Shown in pieces: positions 53,292-60,826 of a DNA stretch of 64,000 nt. Location of the stretch: the NCBI GenBank assembly GCA_031292755.1, contig JARLGM010000013.1, positions 1-64,000 of the forward strand, given 5' to 3'. The notes beneath the pieces were generated by a model that worked only from the letters and a program-made list of their open reading frames with translations, did no database searches and was not told the DNA's origin. The number at the start of each line of letters is the position of its first letter. The stretch's first letter is position 1. The position numbers and the translations under genes are program-made. Origin of the DNA: Candidatus Sulfopaludibacter sp. Lineage in GTDB: Bacteria > Acidobacteriota > Terriglobia > Bryobacterales > Bryobacteraceae.

Positions 53292-53900
53292 TTAGGCGGC
53301 CCTCCTTGGCGGTTTTTGGGCTTCGGTGAGGCGGCGATAGTGGTTTGCGAGGCGGCGGATTTTGGAGAAGGAATGAACAAACTGGGGAGGGAGGGCTTCC
53401 GGGGGGAAGTTGTATGTTTCACCTAAGATAGCGGCTTCTTCGACGAGTTTCTGGAGGGCGTTGAGGCGGGTCTGTTGCAACTGGAGGAAGAGGGCCATGT
53501 TCTTTTCGACGCGGCGCTGGATGCGGTTTTCGTAGAGGGTGAGGAGGGCGAGTTGCTTGGAACTCCGGCCCCAGAGGCCGGACATCGCGAAAGCGTCATC
53601 GACCTGTTCGTGGTGGGTGATGACCTGGCTGGGTTCGTTGATGCCTTCGGAGAACATATTGTTGTCGATGGCGGCAGCGCGCTTGAGGCGCCAGCGGTCA
53701 TCAGCGATGGATTGGACGAGGTCGGCCTCCATTGCGCCTGCGGGAGCGAGGTCCTGGTGAAGGGCCTGACAATGCTGTCTGTAAGCGGCGTCATCATGGG
53801 GCTTGATGACGAGGACATGGCCTGCCAGGCCATGGCGGTAAGCGTTAAAGGCGCGTTTGTCGCGCGGTTCGGCTGATGGGGTGACGACTTCTGGTGACAT
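53292..53900 (-). CDS. Conserved hypothetical protein of a paralog-rich Acidobacteriota family
   Basis: 202 residues, soluble and mostly helical, no signal peptide. It has the pattern [19 protein letters not shown] followed by [35 protein letters not shown] and a C-terminal coiled-coil stretch (about 130-165, [19 protein letters not shown]). I recall many copies of such proteins with this NAxRHGL-G-type start in Acidobacteriota and Planctomycetes. No function is known to me. The neighbours give no clue. Confidence 0.72.
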   Translation of the reverse strand: MSPEVVTPSAEPRDKRAFNAYRHGLAGHVLVIKPHDDAAYRQHCQALHQDLAPAGAMEADLVQSIADDRWRLKRAAAIDNNMFSEGINEPSQVITHHEQVDDAFAMSGLWGRSSKQLALLTLYENRIQRRVEKNMALFLQLQQTRLNALQKLVEEAAILGETYNFPPEALPPQFVHSFSKIRRLANHYRRLTEAQKPPRRAA

Positions 53901-53973
53901 GCGGATCTCCGGTTCCAGTTAGAGGTAAGTTCGGGCGAGCTACACTCGCTTATCCTACAAATACCATCGCCAC

Positions 53974-55743
53974 TTATGGCAATTTCGGTAAGTGGTTGAC
54001 GGGATTGAGCCGGAGTGATGTGACGGCAGCCTGGAGACCGCCGGCGCGCTGGAGACCGGGGACGAAGAAATTCTTTGCGAGGTCTTCATCGGTAGCGGGA
54101 AAGTGGGACAAATCGGCCTGGAGATCGATGGGGATTGGCGCCATGGCGGCGGCGAAGGTACACCAGAGGGCGGATTTGCCGAGGCCGATCAATTGCGTTT
54201 TGGGTTGGTTGAGCCAGGCGAGGGCGGTGAGGATGTCCTGGACGCGATTGGCGTCGTCGCTCCGGTTGAAGGTGAGGAACATTTTGACGGAACGGTCCCG
54301 GGGAGCTGCGGCGGAGCCGGTCTGGAAGGCGTCGATGAAGAGGACAGCGCGACCGGATTTCAGGAGGCCGGCGGCGGCGGGATCTTTGCGGGCGGCTTCG
54401 GCGCCATCGGGGTGAACGACGAGCGCCGGAGGATTGGCGCCTTCGATCCAGATGGCGGGGACACGGTCGCCCTGGCCGGGACGTCCGAGCAGGATGCGTT
54501 CGCCGTCACCTTCACGGAGGACGCGGGCGGGCCACTCGGCGGCGAGGGCCGCGAGGAGGCGGGCGCGCGGATCGGCGGTCTGCTGCTGGGCGAGATGCTT
54601 CCACTCATCGAAGAGTTGCTGAAAGGAGATGGCGTTGTCGGGCAGTTTGCGATTGTGGAGCACCATCATGTCCTGGAGTTTTTCCACGTGGATGGCGCGC
54701 TCTTTGAGTTTGGCGGGGTCGGATTCGCCCAGGACGTGTTTGCCGAAGAAGGCATAAGTGGCCTCGCGGTTGGGTTTGTTGTAATTATGCGGGGCGTCCT
54801 GGAAAAACATCTCGACATCGGCGCCTTTTCCGTACAGATCATAGATAGCGCGGACGGCGGGGTACTCTTCGGTGCGCATGTTGCGGGTCCAATCGCCGGT
54901 AGCCGCGGACATGATCATGGGACGCGGGGCCATCATGGAGGCGATTTCGACGTTGTTGGTGTCAAAGCGCAGGCCGGGCGCGTTTTCGCAGAGGCCGCCG
55001 CCCTGCATGATGAGGGACACCATGTTGGCGGGGGCGGAGAACTTGACGCGGTCATCGACGGCGGAAACGGTGAAGGTTTGGGTGGCGCCGCCGGATGCGC
55101 CGGTGGCGCCGATGTTTTGCGGGTTGACGCCGGGGAGTTTCTCGAGGAAATCAATGGCGCGGATGGAGTTCCACAACTGGAGACCGAAGGGGCCGAAGCT
55201 CCAGAGCTCTTCGACGGGCGTATCGCCGAAATCGTGCGGAGTCTGGATGGTGTCGTCGTAGCCCACCATGTCGTAACTGAAAACGACGAAGCCCAGGCGG
55301 GCGAGATTGATGGCACGGGCGGGGACCGAGGCGATATCGGTATTCTCCAGGCGGCCGTAATTCCAGTGGCCATGGGGGCTGATGATGGCGGGGTATCCGC
55401 CGGCGGGCGCGGGCTGGAGCGGACGGTAGAGGTTACCCGCAAGGTAATAACCGGGGAGCGTTTCCAGGAGGACCTTTTCGATAATGCAGTCGCGGTTTTC
55501 GATGCGGCCGAAGATCTGCGGGTGCAGATCGTTTTTAGGGAACGGCGGGAAGAGGCCGGCAGCAGCAAGGATCTGGGTGCGCAGGGCCAGCTTGCGGGCT
55601 TCCCATTCGGCGAGGGTGTTGTAGGTCTTGGGGACGAAGTGGGTGTCGGTGTTGGGGGTGCCGGTATTGCGCCCGTCCTGCGCGGGGATTTGCGCGTGCG
55701 CGAGGAGACATGCGGCGAGGGCGCCGGTGAGGAATCGCGGCAT
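53974..55743 (-). CDS. Secreted alpha/beta-hydrolase, acetyl xylan esterase-like
   Basis: 589 residues from the ATG at 55743 (signal peptide about 1-18). The alpha/beta-hydrolase fold is shown by the oxyanion region YPAIISPHGHWNYG, VFSYDMVGYDDT and the nucleophile elbow GATGASGGATQ (Ser in G-A-S-G-G). A likely acid residue follows in PRPMIMSAATGDWT, and a histidine in APHNYNKPNRE. A second, weaker alpha/beta-like half follows (about 400-589, ALVVHPDGAEA, AVLFIDAFQTG), a duplication seen in this subfamily. Probably deacetylates plant polysaccharides. It ends the unit begun by the LysR gene, three bases away. Confidence 0.82.
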   Translation of the reverse strand: MPRFLTGALAACLLAHAQIPAQDGRNTGTPNTDTHFVPKTYNTLAEWEARKLALRTQILAAAGLFPPFPKNDLHPQIFGRIENRDCIIEKVLLETLPGYYLAGNLYRPLQPAPAGGYPAIISPHGHWNYGRLENTDIASVPARAINLARLGFVVFSYDMVGYDDTIQTPHDFGDTPVEELWSFGPFGLQLWNSIRAIDFLEKLPGVNPQNIGATGASGGATQTFTVSAVDDRVKFSAPANMVSLIMQGGGLCENAPGLRFDTNNVEIASMMAPRPMIMSAATGDWTRNMRTEEYPAVRAIYDLYGKGADVEMFFQDAPHNYNKPNREATYAFFGKHVLGESDPAKLKERAIHVEKLQDMMVLHNRKLPDNAISFQQLFDEWKHLAQQQTADPRARLLAALAAEWPARVLREGDGERILLGRPGQGDRVPAIWIEGANPPALVVHPDGAEAARKDPAAAGLLKSGRAVLFIDAFQTGSAAAPRDRSVKMFLTFNRSDDANRVQDILTALAWLNQPKTQLIGLGKSALWCTFAAAMAPIPIDLQADLSHFPATDEDLAKNFFVPGLQRAGGLQAAVTSLRLNPVNHLPKLP

Positions 55744-55745
55744 GG

Positions 55746-56678
55746 CTATAGTGGTACCACAGATTGGGGCGGCGCGGCGGCAAGTCCGGCGGTGAGGGCG
55801 CCGGCGAGTTCGGTGATGGCGCGCGGCTGCATGGCGGTATGGAGCGTGGCGAGGCCTAGGTGGCGGAACAGGGGCGCACCTTTCACGCGCAGGACGCGAA
55901 GGCGCGCGGCGAGGACACGATCGCCGACGGCGCAAAGCGGCAGGACGGAGGCGCCAAGGCCGGCGCGCACGAGGCTTTTCATGGCCTCAATATTTTCGAC
56001 CTCCATAGCGATTTGCGGGGCGAAGCCGAGGGTCTGGAAGTAGCTATCGATCAGGTTCTGCATCTTGGTTTTCTTTTCGTAGGAGATGAAGCGGAGCTTG
56101 CGCAGGTCGTCTGGCAGGAGGAGGGTTTTGCGGGCCATGGGGTGGTTGTGGTTGAGGACGATGACAAGCTCTTCGGTGCCGAGTGGGGCGATGCGCATGC
56201 CCTGTTCTTCGCGCGGCGACATGACAATGGCGAGGTCGACCTGATGGCTTTTGACGGCGGCGAGGAGCAATTCGGAGGTGCCGGTGACGACGACGAGTTC
56301 GATTTCAGGGAAGCGGCGGTTGTATGCGCCGAGGATGCGCGGAAGGCGGTAGGTGAGTGTGGTGGCGCCGACGCCAAGGCGCACGGTGCCGCGCTTGAGG
56401 GCGCTCATTTCGCGGACGGCCATTTCGGCGTTGGTGAGGTCCCGGAAGATGCGGTCGGCGTATTGCAGGAGGACGGTGCCGGCGTCGCTGACGAGGACGC
56501 GTTTGCCGACGCGGAGAAAGAGGGGACATCCGAGCTCGGCTTCGAGCTGCTTGATGTGCTGGCTGACGGTGGATTGAGAGATGTGGAGTTGCCCGGCGGC
56601 GCGGGTGAATCCGCCGTATGTGGCGGCGGCCTGGAAGACACGGAGCTGGTGGAAGTCCATGGGCGGTTCCGAATCCAT
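55746..56678 (-). CDS. LysR-family transcriptional regulator
   Basis: 310 residues (304 if the ATG at 56660 is used, giving the usual start MDFHQLRVFQAAATYGGFTR). The winged-helix motif is AAGQLHISQSTVSQHIKQLE (about 26-45), followed by the long dimerisation helix and a two-lobed effector domain (about 95-300, GVGATTLTYRLPRILGAYNR). Its stop lies three bases from the esterase start, so it probably controls itself and that esterase, plus the divergent operon at 56764. A palindrome in the shared promoter region is a candidate operator. Confidence 0.9.
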   Translation of the reverse strand: MDSEPPMDFHQLRVFQAAATYGGFTRAAGQLHISQSTVSQHIKQLEAELGCPLFLRVGKRVLVSDAGTVLLQYADRIFRDLTNAEMAVREMSALKRGTVRLGVGATTLTYRLPRILGAYNRRFPEIELVVVTGTSELLLAAVKSHQVDLAIVMSPREEQGMRIAPLGTEELVIVLNHNHPMARKTLLLPDDLRKLRFISYEKKTKMQNLIDSYFQTLGFAPQIAMEVENIEAMKSLVRAGLGASVLPLCAVGDRVLAARLRVLRVKGAPLFRHLGLATLHTAMQPRAITELAGALTAGLAAAPPQSVVPL

Positions 56679-56685
56679 CGGTTAT

Positions 56686-56709
56686 ATTAATCCAAATGGT
56701 TGGAATAAT
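56686..56709. promoter_or_regulatory. Palindrome in the divergent LysR promoter, candidate operator
   Basis: ATTAATCCAA (56686-56695) and TTGGAATAAT (56700-56709) are inverted copies with one mismatch around ATGG. It sits eight bases upstream of the longer LysR start, in an AT-rich stretch that contrasts with the GC-rich surroundings. Size and symmetry fit a LysR-type binding site, although the usual T-N11-A spacing is not exact. Confidence 0.5.
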
Positions 56710-56763
56710 CTATTTGAGGGATTCCTCACAAAAAGATAAAGTTTATTTAAAAGGTTATTCTCC

Positions 56764-58953
56764 ATGAAGAGATGGTGGGCATTTGTAGTTGCGGGGGCCA
56801 TGGCCGCCGCCACGCCGCCGGCCGGTAACGTCAATTCCATCGGAATTGCCCTGGTGCGGATCGCTCCGGGGAGTTTCGAGATGGGAGTGGATTCGACGCC
56901 GCTTCCCAAGGAACTGACGAAGGGGCCGAGCGGGGTGATCTACGACCGGCCCTACGATACGGGGGATTACGATGAGGCCCCGGTCCACAAGGTGACCATC
57001 GCGCAGCCGTTCTGGATGGGCGCGACGGAAGTAACGATCGAGCAGTTCCGCAAATTCCGCCCGGATTACACAGGCAACAGTTACTACGCGCCGTACGCAT
57101 CGGGTGTGAGCTGGGACCTCGCGGTGGCATTTTGCAAATGGCTGAGCGGGAAAGAGGGGAAGACCTACCGGCTGCCCACGGAAGCGGAATGGGAATTCGC
57201 GGCGCGGGCCGGTACACGGACGCCCTTTTCATCGGGAGCGATGCCGCCGGCGCCCGGGACAGCGAATGCATGGGGTTTGAAGAACATGCATACGGGCGTG
57301 GCGGAATGGGTGTGGGACTGGCACGGGATGTATCCGCGAGAGGCGCAGACGGACCCGGTGGGGCCGGAGGGCGGGACGGCGCGGGTGGTGCGCGGCGGCG
57401 GGCTGGATTACAAGCAATCGAAGACGGACGGCGGGAAGCATCTGCCGGCGGAGATGGCTTACTACGAGCGGTCGGCGAATCGCGCATCGATGGCGCCGGT
57501 GTTCGCTTCGGCAGAGGGCAACCTCGGATTTCGTGTGGTGCAGGCGGAGATGCCGAAGACGAAGCCGCTGCCCTACCAGAGACCTCTGGTGCAGACAGCG
57601 GTGCGGCAGACGATTCCGGATTTGCGGCTAGGGCCGGACGCGGCGAAGCCGTATTACCGGACGCGGCCGATGTTTCCGAACCTGGGAGGCCACGACATGC
57701 GCGCGGTGGGCTGGAAGATCGGACTGAAGCCGGGGCTGGGAATCGCGTATCACAATTCGGCGGTGGCGGTTTGTGCGAACGGCGACCTGATCGCGGCCTA
57801 TTACAATACGCCGAAAGAAGAGGACGATCCGGATCAGACCATTCTGACCATGCGGCTGCGGTACGGGACGGAAGACTGGGACATGCCGGAGCCGTGGCCG
57901 GATTTCGCGGACGCGGCGGACGCGGCGCCGGTGTTCTGGAACGATCACGGGACGATGTGGTTCTTTTTCGGGTCGCCGCGGCTGTTGGGCGGGCCGCCGT
58001 TCCAATACATGACGTCGCGGGACAGCGGCGCAACGTGGAGCGCGGTGCGGATGCCGAAGCTGGTGGGCGCGGTGGGAAAGTTCACGCCGCAACCGATTAA
58101 CAGCGTGGTGCGCGACCGGGATGGCACGATTTTTCTGCCGGTGGATGGCAGCGGAGGCCAATCGGTGCTGTTCGCGTCGAAGGACAACGGCGAGACGTGG
58201 TACGACACGGGCGGGCGGACGGCGGGGCGGCACACAACGCTGGTGCCGGGCACAGACGGATCGCTGATTGGGTTCGGCGGGAAGAACACGAACATCGACG
58301 GATTCATGCCGAAGGCGATCACGCGGGACGGCGGGAAGACGTACGAGAAATCGAAGACGCCGTTTCAGCCTTTGGGGAGCGGGCAGAGGCCGAGCGTGAT
58401 ACGCCTGGCGTCGGGGCGGCTGTTCTTTGTGGCGGACCTGTTCGATAAAAAGAAGCTGGGGCCGACGGGCGCGGGGGCGTTCGTGGCGTTGAGCGATGAC
58501 GATGGGGCGACGTGGACGAAGCGGCAACTGCCGGGACTGGTGACGGTGGGGTACACGACGGCGACGCAGGCCCCGAATGGCGTGATTCACGTGGTGACCT
58601 CGAAGAACGTGCCTCCGGTGCATATCGAATTGAACGAGGCCTGGGTGAGAGACGGCGGGCCGGAATCGGCGGCGCCCGCGGGAATGATTTCGGGGACGCA
58701 GGTTTTCCGGTATCCGGGTGGGGCCAGGCAGTGGGAAGTGACTTACGCGAACGGCCGGAAGGCAGGCACGGAGACGTGGTGGAGCGAGAGCGGGCAGAAA
58801 GAGTGGGAGAAGATTTATGCGGCGGACGGGAGTTGGGATTGGAGAGTGTTTGACGCCGCCGGGCGAGTGACGGCGGAATCCGTGTGGAAGGGGAAGGATC
58901 TGTTGGAGGCGCGGTCGGGGGCCAGGGGCCGGGGGCCGGGGGCCGGGGATTAG
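56764..58953 (+). CDS. Secreted SUMF1-like (formylglycine-generating enzyme fold) and sialidase-like fusion protein
   Basis: 729 residues with a signal peptide (about 1-20). Residues about 25-262 have the SUMF1 fold: GSFEMGVDSTP, APVHKVTIAQPFWMGATEVT, YRLPTEAEWEFAARAGT, WVWDWHGMYP, RVVRGGG and NLGFRVV. The Cys pair needed by a working formylglycine-generating enzyme is absent (the segment reads MAYYERSANRASMAPVFAS), so it is probably a binding domain. Residues about 320-640 resemble the sialidase/BNR propeller, with Asp-box-like units SRDSGATWSA, SKDNGETWYD, TRDGGKTYEK and SDDDGATWTK. The last 15 residues are encoded by the G-rich repeat. First gene of a four-gene operon; divergent from the LysR regulator. 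Confidence 0.82.
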   Translation: MKRWWAFVVAGAMAAATPPAGNVNSIGIALVRIAPGSFEMGVDSTPLPKELTKGPSGVIYDRPYDTGDYDEAPVHKVTIAQPFWMGATEVTIEQFRKFRPDYTGNSYYAPYASGVSWDLAVAFCKWLSGKEGKTYRLPTEAEWEFAARAGTRTPFSSGAMPPAPGTANAWGLKNMHTGVAEWVWDWHGMYPREAQTDPVGPEGGTARVVRGGGLDYKQSKTDGGKHLPAEMAYYERSANRASMAPVFASAEGNLGFRVVQAEMPKTKPLPYQRPLVQTAVRQTIPDLRLGPDAAKPYYRTRPMFPNLGGHDMRAVGWKIGLKPGLGIAYHNSAVAVCANGDLIAAYYNTPKEEDDPDQTILTMRLRYGTEDWDMPEPWPDFADAADAAPVFWNDHGTMWFFFGSPRLLGGPPFQYMTSRDSGATWSAVRMPKLVGAVGKFTPQPINSVVRDRDGTIFLPVDGSGGQSVLFASKDNGETWYDTGGRTAGRHTTLVPGTDGSLIGFGGKNTNIDGFMPKAITRDGGKTYEKSKTPFQPLGSGQRPSVIRLASGRLFFVADLFDKKKLGPTGAGAFVALSDDDGATWTKRQLPGLVTVGYTTATQAPNGVIHVVTSKNVPPVHIELNEAWVRDGGPESAAPAGMISGTQVFRYPGGARQWEVTYANGRKAGTETWWSESGQKEWEKIYAADGSWDWRVFDAAGRVTAESVWKGKDLLEARSGARGRGPGAGD

Positions 58954-58960
58954 TGGCTCG
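58914..58960 (+). repeat. G-rich repeat, copy C (at a gene-gene junction)
   Basis: Three to four GGGGCC-type units, then GGGGATTAGTGGCTCGC. The repeat provides the last codons and stop (TAG, 58951-58953) of the upstream gene and the GTG start (58953) of the downstream gene. Copies A and B share the GGGGATTAG signature. Confidence 0.75.
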
Positions 58961-59888
58961 CGAGTGGCTGGTGATTGCCGACGATTTGACGGGGGCTTGC
59001 GATGCCGGGGTGCAGTTTGCGCGGTGCGGGCTGGCGACGAGCGTGATGCTGGCGAGGGATGCGGCGCCGGCGGGCGCGCGGGTGGTGGCGGTGAATACGG
59101 AGAGCCGGCACATGGATGAGGATGCGGCGGAGGCCGCGGTGGCGGCGGTGGCGGATTGGATTACGGCGCGGGCGGTGTTCAAAAAGATCGATTCGGTGCT
59201 GCGGGGGAATCCGGGGGCGGAGATCGCGGCGGCGATGCGGGCGTTCGGGTGCGAGGCGGCGGTGGCGACTCCGGCATTTCCGGCGATGGGGCGGGCGGTG
59301 AATGCCGGCAACGGCGGCGAGGTGTTCCGGAGTCTGCGGTCGGATCTGCACGCGGCGCCGGGCGCGGTGGCGGAGGCTTTGGCTGCGGGGGCCCGGGTGA
59401 TATCGGCGGATGCGGAGTGCGACGCGGATCTGGACGCGATTGTGAGCGGCGGGATGGCGAGCGGGCGGCGGATTCTGTGGGCGGGGTCGGGCGGATTGGC
59501 GGGGGCATTGGCGAGACGGAGCGAATCGACAGGACGACAGGCGACGAAAGGCGATCGCCTCTCCCGTTTGGTCTTCTGTATCGGGACCGATCATGCGGTG
59601 ACGGGGGCGCAGGTGGCGGAATTGCGGCGGACGCGGCCATCGAGCGTGATTGTGCCTTTGGGGGCGGTTCCGGAGTGCGGGGTTTTGGTGCTTTCCGGCG
59701 GGGATACGGCGGCGGCGGTTTGCCGGGAGGCTGGCGCGCGAAGGATCGATTTATGTGACGAAATTCTGCCGGGGATTCCGTGGGGAATTTTGCGTTGCGG
59801 GAGGTTCGATGGTGTTCCAGTGGTAACGAAATCGGGAGGCTTCGGCGCTCCGGACGCTTTGCTTCGGGTAGCGGAGTTTTTCGAATGA
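58953..59888 (+). CDS. Four-carbon acid sugar kinase family protein (DUF1537), short form
   Basis: 311 residues from the GTG at 58953, overlapping the previous stop by one base. N-terminal substrate domain: WLVIADDLTGACDAGVQFA, VVAVNTESRH, VFKKIDSVLRGNPGAE and VATPAFPAMGR. C-terminal nucleotide domain: LVLSGGDTAAAVCREA, EILPGIPWGIL and VVTKSGGFG. The family phosphorylates D-threonate, D-erythronate and related acids (DtnK/OtnK). At 311 residues it is about 100 shorter than usual, mostly from the middle region. The downstream PdxA-type dehydrogenase completes the known two-step route. The supposed start lies in repeat DNA, so the original start may have been replaced. Confidence 0.85.
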   Translation: MAREWLVIADDLTGACDAGVQFARCGLATSVMLARDAAPAGARVVAVNTESRHMDEDAAEAAVAAVADWITARAVFKKIDSVLRGNPGAEIAAAMRAFGCEAAVATPAFPAMGRAVNAGNGGEVFRSLRSDLHAAPGAVAEALAAGARVISADAECDADLDAIVSGGMASGRRILWAGSGGLAGALARRSESTGRQATKGDRLSRLVFCIGTDHAVTGAQVAELRRTRPSSVIVPLGAVPECGVLVLSGGDTAAAVCREAGARRIDLCDEILPGIPWGILRCGRFDGVPVVTKSGGFGAPDALLRVAEFFE

Positions 59889-60826
59889 GCGGACTGCCTA
59901 CGATCGCGTTGACGATGGGAGATCCGGCGGGCGTGGGGCCGGAGATTGTGGTGAAGGCGCTGGCGGATGAGGAACTCGCGCCGATGGCGAATTGGGTAGT
60001 GGTGGGCGATGCGTCGGTGTTCCGGATGATGGGCGTGACGGTGGCCAACGTTCGCGACGCGCGAGCGCTGGATGGGGACGTGGCGTTCGGCAAGTTGGAC
60101 GCACGGTGCGGAGCGGCGGGCGTGGAGTATGTGCGGATCGCGACCGAGATGTGTCTGCGCGGCGAGGCCGATGCGATGGTGACGGCGCCGCTGAATAAGG
60201 AAGCGGTGACGCTTTCGGGGCGGGCGTTTTCGGGGCACACGGAGTATATCGCGGAGTTGTGCGGGGCCACGGAATCGCGAATGCTCCTGGCGAGCGAACG
60301 GCTGTCCACCATCCACGTGACCACGCACGTGGCGCTGCGGGCGGCGTGCGCGCTGAGCACCGGCCGGATTCTACGCACGATTGAATTGGGGAACGAAGCG
60401 ATGCGGTTGCTGGGCTTCGAACGGCCGCGCATCGCGGTGTGCGGGCTGAATCCTCATGCGGGGGAGCACGGGCTGTTCGGAGAGGAAGACGGGCAGTTTA
60501 TTTTGCCGGCGGTGGCGGCGGCGCGCGCGGCGGGAATGGAATGCAGCGGACCGCACGCGGGGGATACGGTGTTTCTGCAGGCGTCGCGGGGAGCTTACGA
60601 CCTGGTGGTGGCGATGTATCACGACCAGGGGCACATTCCGATGAAGCTGCTGGATTTCGAGGGCACGGTCAATATTTCGCTGGGCATTCCGATTATCCGG
60701 ACGAGCGTGGACCACGGGACGGCGTTCGATATCGCGGGCAAGGGTCTGGCGGATCCGCGCAGTATGAAGCAGGCGATGCGGATGGCGGCGCGCATGGCGG
60801 CCACGCGGAGGCGCGCGGCGAAATGA
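59885..60826 (+). CDS. pdxA: PdxA-family 4-phospho-sugar-acid dehydrogenase
   Basis: 313 residues. Conserved PdxA blocks: TMGDPAGVGPEIVVKAL, VTAPLNKEAV, SGHTEYIAEL, NPHAGEHGLFGEED, MYHDQGHIPMKL and VDHGTAFDIAGKG; the metal-binding histidines in these blocks are present. True PdxA acts on 4-phospho-hydroxythreonine in pyridoxal phosphate synthesis. Next to a DUF1537 kinase the expected role is instead the PdxA2-type oxidative decarboxylation of 4-phospho-D-threonate or -erythronate to dihydroxyacetone phosphate. The start overlaps the kinase stop by four bases and the stop overlaps the symporter start by four. Confidence 0.9.
   Translation: MSGLPTIALTMGDPAGVGPEIVVKALADEELAPMANWVVVGDASVFRMMGVTVANVRDARALDGDVAFGKLDARCGAAGVEYVRIATEMCLRGEADAMVTAPLNKEAVTLSGRAFSGHTEYIAELCGATESRMLLASERLSTIHVTTHVALRAACALSTGRILRTIELGNEAMRLLGFERPRIAVCGLNPHAGEHGLFGEEDGQFILPAVAAARAAGMECSGPHAGDTVFLQASRGAYDLVVAMYHDQGHIPMKLLDFEGTVNISLGIPIIRTSVDHGTAFDIAGKGLADPRSMKQAMRMAARMAATRRRAAK

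Noticed and set aside
54103-56043. Plus-strand open frame of 646 codons
   Set aside because: Opposite the acetyl xylan esterase-like gene and part of the LysR gene; glycine/glutamate-rich shadow without motifs.
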